From Candidatus Jidaibacter acanthamoeba (lineage in GTDB: Bacteria; Pseudomonadota; Alphaproteobacteria; Rickettsiales; Midichloriaceae): a stretch of DNA of 64,000 bases. Below the pieces are notes generated by a model, which was not told where the DNA came from, did not search any database, and saw nothing but the letters and a program-made list of their open reading frames with translations. A program made the position numbers and the translations under genes. Location: assembly GCF_000815465.1 (NCBI RefSeq), contig NZ_JSWE01000184.1:1-64000 (forward strand), in the 5' to 3' direction. Below are positions 54,463 to 62,722 of the stretch, one piece after another. Positions within the stretch are counted from its first letter, which is position 1. Every line of letters starts with the position of its first letter.

Positions 54463-56163
54463 TTAGCTTCGGTAAATTCCTTCCGAAGACTTTGATAATC
54501 TTCTACCGGTTATAGGAGATAGGTCAGGCATATCCTCTATATCGTCAAAAGAACCGTTTTCGGAGCATGAGTCAATTGAAAAGCTTTGGTTTGGAGTATC
54601 ATTACTATCCAGCACTTCAGTTAAGGTAAATTGCGTGATATTAAACAACCTTTCGGTTAAAGTATTGCAGATTATCTTGCCGGGGCTTGCAATTATCGTA
54701 AAGAAACCATCCGCATATTTTGAGTCAAATTCGCTAAATATATTCATAAGAACTGGAGATAACTCGAGAAATTTTATGTGGCTAACTACAATCTTATATT
54801 GGTATTTTTTATCATCTGAAAAATTGATTTTCACTTCGGAATCCAATTTTAATAGCTGACTTAATATTTCAAGTTCCTGCTTATAATTGATATCTTCAAA
54901 AGCAAAAAGATTTTTTTGCACCGATCGGCTTGCCTCTAAAATAGCAGAAGGTAAGAAAAATGAAGGAAGAGGAGTATCTAAAGGATTTGCTTCGGTATCT
55001 GAACTGGTTAGTGCTTTTACGCGTGATGATTTAGCAGTTTTGATTCTAAAGGGAGAAATAGCATACTGATTTACTTTAGGGATGCACCTTTTTGGTGTCA
55101 TAGCATCTGCATTCAGGTCGGTATGATAGTTTTCTTGTATTTTTTTAACTAAGCTGTAATTATCTTTAAAACAATGTTTTTTAAAATTATCTTTCAAAAA
55201 GAAAGGCGGCTCCCAATTCTTAAATTCTAAATCATGTTGTCCTCTATTAAGTATAAAATCTCTATCTAGCGCCTTGTTTACACTTTCAAGTACTAGTCTG
55301 CAATTATGGCAACATAACTTTGTTATGCCGATATATATACTTTGCATATTAATTAAAGAAGTAGTTGCCAGCAGAAAGCTAAGTATTCGCATTTCCGCGT
55401 GCACGGCTTTATATTCAATATGAAGCAGCGTATATCCGAAAGCATCGCTAACTGCTAAGCTTTTATATTTTGTTAAATTTAATTTTCTCTTATCCTTTCT
55501 GGGAGTCGGTAAATCTATTTCATTATTAATAAAAGCAAGATTTATCGGATGTGTCCTTCCAAACTTAACTAACGTCTCTTCAATCTTAATTAAGTTTATT
55601 GCAATTTCCGTGAAAACCGTAAAAAGTTGAAGAGCTTGGGCTGTATCCTCCGGATTTAAACCGGATTCCATAACTGTAGCGCAATGAATTTTTCCAAGCG
55701 GATAATTAAGATAATTTTCTTCGGTAATAACTTCCATAGCTATTTTTTGTATAATATTATCAGGTAAGGTAACAGGTTGCACAAACCTTCCCTGAGCCTT
55801 TTTTAAACAAATATCTATGAAAAGGCGCTTCCTTTCTTCTAAGCTTGTATTGTTTTGAATAAAATTAGAAAAATATGCCATAATATTTTCTATAAACCTA
55901 ATTTTTAGGTTAACTTCTTTAGAATTATAGAATACATCATTATCAGTTATAATAATTTTATTATTTACAAATGTTATAGCTGTACATGCTTCGGTTTTAT
56001 CCTGCATCATGCGGGCTAATTGATCCCATATTCTTTGCTCGGGAGTTAAATCTTCTATATTGGAATGCCTTCCGGTTTTTATTTTTTTAACTTTATCTTG
56101 AGGGCTTTTCGGGGATAAATTTTCATTTGGTATTTGCTGTTCACTATCTCTTTTTCTACGCAT
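54463..56163 (-). CDS. Candidate nucleic-acid/nucleotide deaminase (OTT_1508-like)
   Basis: 566 residues. A basic disordered N-terminus is followed by a helical region and a deaminase-like core: H255-A-E257 in YKAVHAEMRILSFLL, then YIGITKLCCHNC with C285-x2-C288. This HAE...C-x2-C set is the zinc site of the cytidine-deaminase superfamily, and the GI.KL.C..C context resembles the OTT_1508-like family described from Orientia. Residues 350-566 form an unrecognised domain with an acidic end. No signal peptide. A substrate (host RNA/DNA, nucleotide) is not predictable. It ends 10 bases from the convergent DUF2330 gene. Confidence 0.65.
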   Translation of the reverse strand: MRRKRDSEQQIPNENLSPKSPQDKVKKIKTGRHSNIEDLTPEQRIWDQLARMMQDKTEACTAITFVNNKIIITDNDVFYNSKEVNLKIRFIENIMAYFSNFIQNNTSLEERKRLFIDICLKKAQGRFVQPVTLPDNIIQKIAMEVITEENYLNYPLGKIHCATVMESGLNPEDTAQALQLFTVFTEIAINLIKIEETLVKFGRTHPINLAFINNEIDLPTPRKDKRKLNLTKYKSLAVSDAFGYTLLHIEYKAVHAEMRILSFLLATTSLINMQSIYIGITKLCCHNCRLVLESVNKALDRDFILNRGQHDLEFKNWEPPFFLKDNFKKHCFKDNYSLVKKIQENYHTDLNADAMTPKRCIPKVNQYAISPFRIKTAKSSRVKALTSSDTEANPLDTPLPSFFLPSAILEASRSVQKNLFAFEDINYKQELEILSQLLKLDSEVKINFSDDKKYQYKIVVSHIKFLELSPVLMNIFSEFDSKYADGFFTIIASPGKIICNTLTERLFNITQFTLTEVLDSNDTPNQSFSIDSCSENGSFDDIEDMPDLSPITGRRLSKSSEGIYRS

Positions 56164-56486
56164 ATTTTAAAATATTTGTACCTTTTGGTTTTTATTAAAA
56201 GAAATTATAGCATAAGAAAGTTACAGAAAAATTAAGAGTAAATTAATGAATATTTAATAAAAAATAGCATTTAACTAAAAATTGCTTATTTGAATGTATT
56301 GAAAAGTATATTGATATTTTGCTAATTAAATAATATTTTAACAAAGTATATGATAAAAATTTTTAGAATAAATTTTTATTTACTATTTAATATAGAAATA
56401 TTATGAATGATTTGTAGCCTTATTGAATATTATTGTGTTTATAAACGTTAATAATTATTTTAATGCTATTATTTAAGGGAAATAAA

Positions 56487-57299
56487 ATGAAACGAAAAAT
56501 GAGTGAATTTGAAAAAAAGAGAGAATTAGAGGAAAAGATTTTGGAAACTTCAAGAGAAAGGCAAAGGAGAGTTAAACCTAGAATTGAAGAAAGTGAGAGT
56601 AATGCAAAGCAGGAAATCAGCAAGGAAGAGCTTGAAAAAATTACTGAAACTATTAAAGAAGAAGCTGAAAATACTATGTATTTTCTAGAAAAAGAAATTA
56701 ATCGATCTGCAATAATCTCCTTCGGTTTAATGATTAGGGAGATAAATCGTATTAAAGTATCAGATGAGCAAGAAATTAAAAATAAAATAATTGCACCTTT
56801 TAAATTCCTAATTGAGAAAAAAGATCATTCTCTGTTTTTTAAATTTTTTAAAATTATAAGTATATACACAGTTGCAGCTGACTCAATTATGAAAAAATAC
56901 TTAAATTCATTTGTTAAAAGTTATATCTCAAAGGAGGTGAAATATAATAAAGAAGAACGCATAAAGTTTTTTGCGGATTTTATTAATATCGATAATGATA
57001 ATATAAAAGACTACTTATTTGAATGGATGAGTGAAGCTAAGGAATGCAACTTTAAAGTTTATAAAATATTAAAAGAGGATTTAAATGAAGCCATCGATAG
57101 ATTTACATCAAAGCAAAGCATAGATGATATAGGACAAGATGCTTCAAATAAGGAGAATAGAGAGCAGCAAGATGATAATTTACATGGTGAAAAAGATAAA
57201 AGGAAAATAACTTGGCAACAAAGGATAGCAAGAAGAGAAGAAGTAGAGGAGAAAAGAGGAAAAGTTATAAGTACCTCTTCAAATATACTTAACTTATAG
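56487..57299 (+). CDS. Charged helical protein with C-terminal tail motif
   Basis: 270 residues from ATG 56487, chosen because AAGGG precedes it; ATG 56463 is in-frame upstream. Highly charged coiled-coil N-terminus (KKRELEEKILETSRERQRR), a central helical part (RSAIISFGLMIREINRI ... FKIISIYTVAAD), and an ITWQQRIARREEVEEKR tail (W243) of the type shared by other proteins here. No family recognised. Divergent from the deaminase gene by about 320 AT-rich bases (56164-56486) in which I see nothing else. Confidence 0.5.
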   Translation: MKRKMSEFEKKRELEEKILETSRERQRRVKPRIEESESNAKQEISKEELEKITETIKEEAENTMYFLEKEINRSAIISFGLMIREINRIKVSDEQEIKNKIIAPFKFLIEKKDHSLFFKFFKIISIYTVAADSIMKKYLNSFVKSYISKEVKYNKEERIKFFADFINIDNDNIKDYLFEWMSEAKECNFKVYKILKEDLNEAIDRFTSKQSIDDIGQDASNKENREQQDDNLHGEKDKRKITWQQRIARREEVEEKRGKVISTSSNILNL

Positions 57300-57327
57300 C
57301 TAAAGCTTGCGGGGTTTCTCCTCTGAT

Positions 57328-57569
57328 TCAAATGCTATTGATCCAATTTGAAGAAATGTTATCTAGAAACTCCTGAACGGGTTGTCTCACGAGGTTAGTA
57401 TTGCTTACTGTGCAAGAAAGCACAAGAATTATGGCAGAAATAGCGGACAACATTATTGTACCGGAAGTTGCCCCCATGCTATAATCGGAAGAGGCATACC
57501 AATTAAACTTACTGCGTCCAAAGCAGCTGCTACCGAACCGGGCTTAGAACCGGAAAACAGATTTTGCAT
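57328..57569 (-). pseudogene. Small hydrophobic membrane-protein gene with a frameshift in a C5 run
   Basis: On the minus strand an ATG at 57569 opens MQNLFSGSKPGSVAAALDAV and SLIGMPLPIIAWG, then stops. The frame beginning after the run of five C at 57471-57475 continues with GTIMLSAISAIILVLSCTV and NTNLVRQPVQEFLDNIS to a stop at 57328. Joined, this gives about 80 residues with two hydrophobic segments, which reads like a real protein. One base gained or lost in the homopolymer explains the break. Family unknown. The rest of 57300-57708 holds nothing else recognised. Confidence 0.45.
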
Positions 57570-57708
57570 ATAGTGCAGATTGATTAAGTTACCATTATAG
57601 TTTAATCATTCCCGCATATGCTAAAAAAGCGTTATGGTTCTTGTAAATAATGTAAAAGTAATTCATAAATATAATATGATTATCTGTTTAAAAGTATAAA
57701 GGGTTGTA

Positions 57709-58941
57709 ATGAAAAGAGTTGTTTGGTTTTGCTTTGTAAGCTTATTTATAAATATCGAAACTGTGGCTTGCGCACAGAGCACACCAACATACTTGCCTCC
57801 GATTAACCTGCCGGGGCAGAAAACTGATGAGCAAATGAATAACCGACAAAATGAATCATCAAGCCCTGAAGTTATAACTAAGCCAAGCGGTTCGGAGCAG
57901 CCAAAGCAGGAAAGTATTACTCAAGATATACGCCAAACCTTTTTAACTTTGAAGAACAATGTAAGTAAGCCGATTAACGCACCTAATACCAATATAAAAG
58001 AATTAGATAAATTATCAAAAATTGATTTAAAAAAGCCCTATATAGATGATAACTTAATTACTATAGGAACCGGGCCCATAACCGGGGTATATTACCCGGC
58101 GGGCGGAGCAATCTGCCGCATGATGAACCGAAAAAGGAATGAGACAGGCTTAAGATGCGCCGTTGAATCATCGCCGGGCTCAATATATAATCTTGCAGCA
58201 TTAAGAAATGCGGAAATGGATTTTGCAATTGTTCAATCCGATTGGCAGGAATATGCTTTTGACGGTACCTATATATTTGAAAAGCAAGGGCCGTTTGAAA
58301 AACTAAGATATGTTTTATCATTGCACAACGAAGCTTTTACTATGGTAGTTAGGAAAGATTCCAAAATTGCAAAACTGGATGACATTCAAGGTAAGGTAGT
58401 AATCGGGTATCAAGGCACAGGTGCGAGAGCTACTATGGAAGCGCTCATGCGCATTAAGGGTTGGAGTATTTCCACGTTTAAAAGTGCAACCGAACTTAAA
58501 CCTGAAGAGCAAATTGAAGCTTTATGTAATAGAAAAATAGATGTTATGGTGGTTTTAGCCGGCCACCCGAGCGGAATGCTCCAGGATGCAATGAGCATGT
58601 GTGATACAAAAATACTGAGTGTTGATGACCTTTTAGTGAGAGATTTCGTGGCTAAAAACTATGAATATTCCATGACTAAAATTCCCGGCGGATTATATGT
58701 AGGTGAGACGGAAGATATCAACACTTTCGGACTAAAAGCATTGCTTCTGACTACTACCGATACAAGTTCGGAAATCGTATATGAAGTTACCAAATCAGTA
58801 TTTGAGGACTTAAATAACTTTAAAAAACTTCATCCCGTATTTGTTAACTTAGAGCTGAGTGCTATGATTAATGAAGGTCGTGCTATACCGATTCATCCGG
58901 GTGCAATGAAATATTATCAGGAAAAAGGATACGTCAAATAA
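57709..58941 (+). CDS. TAXI-family TRAP transporter solute-binding protein
   Basis: 410 residues. A signal peptide (VVWFCFVSLFINIETVACAQ) and a Pro/Gln-rich linker of about 85 residues precede the TAXI domain: ITIGTGPITGVYYPAGGAICRMMN-type start, VESSPGSIYNLAALRNAEMDFAIVQSDW, and DIQGKVVIGYQGTGARATME. TAXI proteins bind organic acids such as glutamate or 2-oxoglutarate for a TRAP permease. No permease gene is adjacent, as often in Rickettsiales. Confidence 0.93.
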   Translation: MKRVVWFCFVSLFINIETVACAQSTPTYLPPINLPGQKTDEQMNNRQNESSSPEVITKPSGSEQPKQESITQDIRQTFLTLKNNVSKPINAPNTNIKELDKLSKIDLKKPYIDDNLITIGTGPITGVYYPAGGAICRMMNRKRNETGLRCAVESSPGSIYNLAALRNAEMDFAIVQSDWQEYAFDGTYIFEKQGPFEKLRYVLSLHNEAFTMVVRKDSKIAKLDDIQGKVVIGYQGTGARATMEALMRIKGWSISTFKSATELKPEEQIEALCNRKIDVMVVLAGHPSGMLQDAMSMCDTKILSVDDLLVRDFVAKNYEYSMTKIPGGLYVGETEDINTFGLKALLLTTTDTSSEIVYEVTKSVFEDLNNFKKLHPVFVNLELSAMINEGRAIPIHPGAMKYYQEKGYVK

Positions 58942-59043
58942 GTATAACCTTGGCCGGTAATAAAAATATTAGTGCTAAACCTTGATTGTATAATCTACGT
59001 TAATCACGTTGTAAAGCTTACTGAATTTTATAAATGATAAAGT

Positions 59044-59071
59044 TTGTATTTTTTTACAATTATGATAGAAT
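59044..59071 (+). promoter_or_regulatory. Possible sigma-70-type promoter of carD
   Basis: TTGTAT (59044-59049) and TAGAAT (59066-59071) are 16 bases apart, about 35 bases before the carD ATG. A strong GAGGAAGG at 59095-59102 sets the start codon. In AT-rich DNA such boxes arise by chance, so this is tentative. Confidence 0.35.
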
Positions 59072-59105
59072 GATCGCGTGGAAAGCTTAAAATTGAGGAA
59101 GGTTT

Positions 59106-59615
59106 ATGTTTCAAGTTGCAAGCAAAAAGATTTTTACTGTTGGGGATTCCGTAGTTTATCCCTCCCATGGCGTTGGGCAGATTACCGGTGAAGAAACTCA
59201 GGTGATTGCAGGAGTAGAGATGAAGCTTTATGTCATTACCTTTGCAAAAGATAAAATGATTCTTAGGGTTCCAACTTCAAGAGCTATCAAAACAGGTTTA
59301 AGGCACTTATGTAATTCAGATGAATTCAGTGCTGTGATGAAGAGCTTAAAAGGTAAAGCGAAAATTGTTAAAGGGATGTGGAGTAAGAGAGCACAAGAAT
59401 ACGAAAATAAAATTAATTCCGGGGATGCAGTAGCAATTGCGGAAGTTCTTAGAGACTTATATAGAAATATTGATGATCCTGATAGGTCTTACAGTGAAAG
59501 ACAAATTTACGATGCGGCTTTAGATAGATTAGCTCAAGAATACTCGGCAGCAGCTAATATTAATAAAGAAGAAGCCAGTAACCTTATAGTTGATGCGTTA
59601 AACCAAGCAGTATAA
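59106..59615 (+). CDS. carD: CarD-family transcription regulator
   Basis: 169 residues. The N-terminal Tudor-like RNA-polymerase-interacting domain (FTVGDSVVYPSHGVGQITGEE, MILRVPTSRAIKTGLR) binds the RNAP beta subunit; the helical C-terminal domain (KGMWSKRAQEYENKINSGD, SYSERQIYDAALDRLAQE) contacts promoter DNA. CarD stabilises open complexes, notably at rRNA promoters. All conserved blocks are intact. Confidence 0.96.
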   Translation: MFQVASKKIFTVGDSVVYPSHGVGQITGEETQVIAGVEMKLYVITFAKDKMILRVPTSRAIKTGLRHLCNSDEFSAVMKSLKGKAKIVKGMWSKRAQEYENKINSGDAVAIAEVLRDLYRNIDDPDRSYSERQIYDAALDRLAQEYSAAANINKEEASNLIVDALNQAV

Positions 59616-60293
59616 ATTTATAATTTACATAATGTAAATTGTAAAAAAAAGTGGTGACTAAAGTCTTCGATATTTAGATGAACTCAGCTCGGCAAAAATG
59701 TATGAATCAATTTATATTTACACCTTTTTGCCTATGTCTATTTATTTTCATATAGGTTGAGAATAAATATTGCTACACGAATGAATTGGAAAAATTTTGA
59801 AAATAGCGTATCTTCGCGCCTTGATAGGGGCGCTCTGCCTCGCGATATGCATTTATTCTAATCCCAATTCATAGGTTATTAGCTATAAATCTAATATTTT
59901 AAATTTTTAGATATTTGGTTTATTATAAGTAACAGAATTTGCATAAAATAAATAATGTACATACTCCGAGAGAAAATGAATCGAGGCTTAATTCAGTAAG
60001 TAAATATTTTATATACAGTAAATTAAGTTTAATCCCTTATACATTTATTAGAATAAGACTTTAGGCAAACTTAATGATGTATTATCGAAAATTATTTAAT
60101 ATTTTTTATGTATATTATTTTTTATATAACCAATAGGCTAAGAGTATTTGTTGTTAGATTTATAGCTTAATTTACTATACTTAATGCGACAAAATTATTA
60201 GTAATTTTTAATAGCTAACTAATTAAGCCTATTGAAAGAAAAGGATAAATTCTTTACATTGCTCCTATTAGTATATTTTCTTAAAAGAGTTGA
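59616..60293. other. Intergenic region with interleaved inverted repeats and a MITE copy
   Basis: 678 bases without a gene. Four short segments form two interleaved inverse pairs: GAATAAAT (59761)/ATTTATTC (59851) and ATGAATTGG (59781)/CCAATTCAT (59864), an a-b-a'-b' order that would allow a pseudoknot. A GC-rich hairpin (GCGCC/GGCGC, about 59816-59833) lies between. The MITE-like copy C follows at 60014-60179. Confidence 0.4.
60014..60179 (+). repeat. MITE-like element, copy C
   Basis: Bounded by TACAGTAAATTAAGTT and AGCTTAATTTACTATA, 166 bases. It contains CTTATACATTTATTAGAATAAG and the ATTATTTAATATTTTTTATGTATATTATT block followed by AACCAATAGGCTAAGA, matching copy A in order, but lacks the GC-rich patch. 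It lies between carD and the pcm gene. Confidence 0.7.
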
Positions 60294-60914
60294 ATGAAAG
60301 ATTTTAATCAAGCCAGAACTAACATGGTTAAAAACCAAGTTATGACAAACAATGTTTTTAATCATAATATACTTGATGCAATGCAAGAAGTACCAAGGCA
60401 TGAATTTATAGAAGGAAAGTGGAGAGAAATGGCTTACCTTGATACTAGGCTTCCTCTTGATAAAAATAGAAAAATGCTTGAGCCTGCCGTATTCGCTAGA
60501 ATGCTGGATGCTTGCGGGATTAGTAAAGACGATTCAGTGCTGGATATTGCATGCGGAAGCGGATACTCCATAGCTATTATAGCTAAGCTTGCAAAAAAAG
60601 TGATCGGTTTGGAATCAATTAACTCTCTTGCAATAAAAGCAGCAGACTATGTTAAAAGGGAAGGCTTAAACAATGTTGCAATTAAGAGTGGCAATTTATT
60701 AGCAGGTGCACCGGAAAATGCTCCCTATGATATTATAATTATAAACGGTGCTTTAAATAAAGCTCCCGACGAACTATTAATGCAACTTAAAAACAAAGGT
60801 AGATTAGTTTTTATTGAGCACAGTAGCGGAATAATGAAAGCCGTAAAATATATGCTTATCAACGGCTCATATAATAAAGTTGAGCTTTTTGATGCTTATG
60901 CAGAACTATTATAA
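60294..60914 (+). CDS. pcm: Protein-L-isoaspartate O-methyltransferase
   Basis: 206 residues. Family segments: ARTNMVKNQVMTNNV...ILDAMQEVPRHEFI at the start, the SAM motif VLDIACGSGYSIAIIAKL, and DIIIINGALNKAPDELLMQLKNKGRLVF. It repairs isoaspartyl residues by methylation. In Rickettsiales such a gene often lies next to tolC or rph; here rph follows after nine bases. Confidence 0.9.
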   Translation: MKDFNQARTNMVKNQVMTNNVFNHNILDAMQEVPRHEFIEGKWREMAYLDTRLPLDKNRKMLEPAVFARMLDACGISKDDSVLDIACGSGYSIAIIAKLAKKVIGLESINSLAIKAADYVKREGLNNVAIKSGNLLAGAPENAPYDIIIINGALNKAPDELLMQLKNKGRLVFIEHSSGIMKAVKYMLINGSYNKVELFDAYAELL

Positions 60915-60923
60915 ATATAAAAT

Positions 60924-61652
60924 ATGAAAAATATTATCAGAGAAAATAACCGCCGACACAATGAACTTAGAGAAATCAGTTTTGACCTCAATTTTATTAA
61001 TAATGCAGAAGGTTCATGTTTAGTTAAGTTTGGTAACACTCATGTAGTTTGCACTGCAACAGTGGATGATAGGGTGCCGATGTTTTTAAGAGGCAAAGGA
61101 AGCGGTTGGGTGACTGCCGAATATGGTATGCTCCCTAGGTCTACTAATACTAGGATGCAGCGTGAGGTATCTAAGGGAGGTTTAGGTGGTAGAACTCAGG
61201 AAATCCAAAGATTAATAGGGCGTTCTTTAAGATCCGTAATAGATTTAAAGCTGCTTAGAGAAAGGCAGATTATAATTGATTGCGATGTAATTAATGCGGA
61301 CGGTGGAACCAGAACGGCTGCAATCACGGGCGGGTATATAGCGTTATATTTAGCTTGTAAGAAATTATTGGAAGATAGAATAATTTCAAAAATGCCTATT
61401 ACATCAATGATTTCAGCAGTTTCCTGCGGTATCGTTGATGGGGTGCACTTATTAGATTTAGATTATTTTGAAGACAGCAGCGCTGAGGTTGATGCTAATT
61501 TCATTTTAACTAATGATAATAAAATTATTGAAATTCAAGCAACTGCTGAACAAAAATCTTATACGCAAGAAGATTTTTTACGGATGCTGGAGCTCGCAAG
61601 AGTAGGGACTAATCAGCTGTTTGAATTGCAAAAACAGGCTTTAGGAATTTAG
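60924..61652 (+). CDS. rph: Ribonuclease PH
   Basis: 242 residues. Phosphorolytic 3'-5' exoribonuclease trimming tRNA 3' ends. Seen: [57 protein letters not shown], and [21 protein letters not shown] with the phosphate and metal site. Full length and intact. Confidence 0.97.
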   Translation: MKNIIRENNRRHNELREISFDLNFINNAEGSCLVKFGNTHVVCTATVDDRVPMFLRGKGSGWVTAEYGMLPRSTNTRMQREVSKGGLGGRTQEIQRLIGRSLRSVIDLKLLRERQIIIDCDVINADGGTRTAAITGGYIALYLACKKLLEDRIISKMPITSMISAVSCGIVDGVHLLDLDYFEDSSAEVDANFILTNDNKIIEIQATAEQKSYTQEDFLRMLELARVGTNQLFELQKQALGI

Positions 61653-61723
61653 AGAGAATTTGATTTCGCGATTTATTGCTTGAGTTTTTACTTGCCAGCT
61701 TTATATTTAATTGAACAATTATT

Positions 61724-62371
61724 ATGTTATACAATATGTTAAGGAATAAAATTTTTAAAGTATTTGCATTATTTTTAACCCTTCATCCTTTGAGCTTAAC
61801 CGCACAAGAGCCCGATTACGCAACCAAGAAAACAAAAGAGGAAGTTTTAACCGTTAAAGAAGAGGATTTTTTATTAGGTAATAAAGATGCTAAAGTCAAA
61901 GTTTTTGAATATTCCTCGTTATCCTGCCCGCATTGTGCTACATTTCATGAAAATATATTTCCTGTAATTAAAAAGAATTATATTGATACTGGTAAAATCG
62001 CTTATGTTATGCGGGATTTTCCGACCAACCATCCGGCTACTCTTGCTACCATGCTGATTCACTGCTCGGGGGAAAGGAAATTTCAATTTATAGAAACCTT
62101 ATTTAAAACCCAAAGAGTTTGGGCATTCAATATTTCTTATAAAGAGAAGTTACATAATATTGCAAAACTTGGCGGTATATCCGATGAAGACTATAATAAA
62201 TGCATCAATGATAAAAAGAAAACTGATGAAGTGCTTGAGAGTGCTTACCAAGCTGTAGGGGCGTTAAAACTTGATGCTACTCCAGTGTTCTTCATTAACG
62301 GTAAAAAGCTTGAAGGTTTATTGCCTTACAGCAAGTTTGCCGATGCTGTTGAAGCTGAGTTGGTGAAATAA
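61724..62371 (+). CDS. DsbA-like thiol:disulfide oxidoreductase
   Basis: 215 residues. N-terminal signal segment (NKIFKVFALFLTLHPLSLTA), then a thioredoxin fold with the C68-P-H-C71 active site in YSSLSCPHCATFHENIF and the cis-Pro loop DATPVFFING. This is the DsbA/BdbD type that introduces disulfides in the periplasm. It would serve the Cys-rich exported proteins of this genome, such as the one at 28326-30092. Confidence 0.9.
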   Translation: MLYNMLRNKIFKVFALFLTLHPLSLTAQEPDYATKKTKEEVLTVKEEDFLLGNKDAKVKVFEYSSLSCPHCATFHENIFPVIKKNYIDTGKIAYVMRDFPTNHPATLATMLIHCSGERKFQFIETLFKTQRVWAFNISYKEKLHNIAKLGGISDEDYNKCINDKKKTDEVLESAYQAVGALKLDATPVFFINGKKLEGLLPYSKFADAVEAELVK

Positions 62372-62722
62372 AAAGCTTTGATTACTTGCCTGATTTATTG
62401 TTAATAAGCACGCTACCCAAAATGTAAATAGGAATGATATGCAAAATCGATTTTGTAGTATTATAGGGAAGAAGAGTAAGCAAGTGCCAGGGGGGCATGA
62501 GTGCCCCTTCGGAGCACGAAGGCGCGCGGTTATGAATTCTTCGAATCCACTTATAAGATCTTAAATGAAAGTAGTTATAATTCTGAGTGAGCATTAAGTT
62601 ATTAATAATATATTTTCTTAACTTTATTTCTATGAAGCGTCGGGTAGTATGATTGATAAGTATTATTTTGATATTTATAATGTTAATATTAAAATATAAA
62701 GCAAGTTTTAGGGAGAACTTAA
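62372..62722. other. Intergenic, hairpin only
   Basis: About 350 bases with no convincing gene. A GC-rich patch at 62490-62525 has GGGGGCA/TGCCCC and GTGC/GCAC inverse pairs, out of keeping with the AT-rich surroundings. The next gene's ribosome site GGGAGA is at 62711-62716. Confidence 0.4.

Noticed and set aside
57382-57573. 63-residue plus-strand frame in the gap before the TAXI gene
   Set aside because: The opposite strand reads a better, hydrophobic protein across the same bases (with a frameshift), so this frame is its shadow.
62490-62530. SRP (4.5S) or other small RNA in the GC-rich patch
   Set aside because: The conserved SRP loop GGTCAGG...GGAAGCAGCC is not present and the pairing is short.
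62382-62594. 70-residue minus-strand frame between the DsbA-like gene and the long unknown gene
   Set aside because: Only the last 25 residues look protein-like, there is no ribosome site and the first half is compositionally odd.
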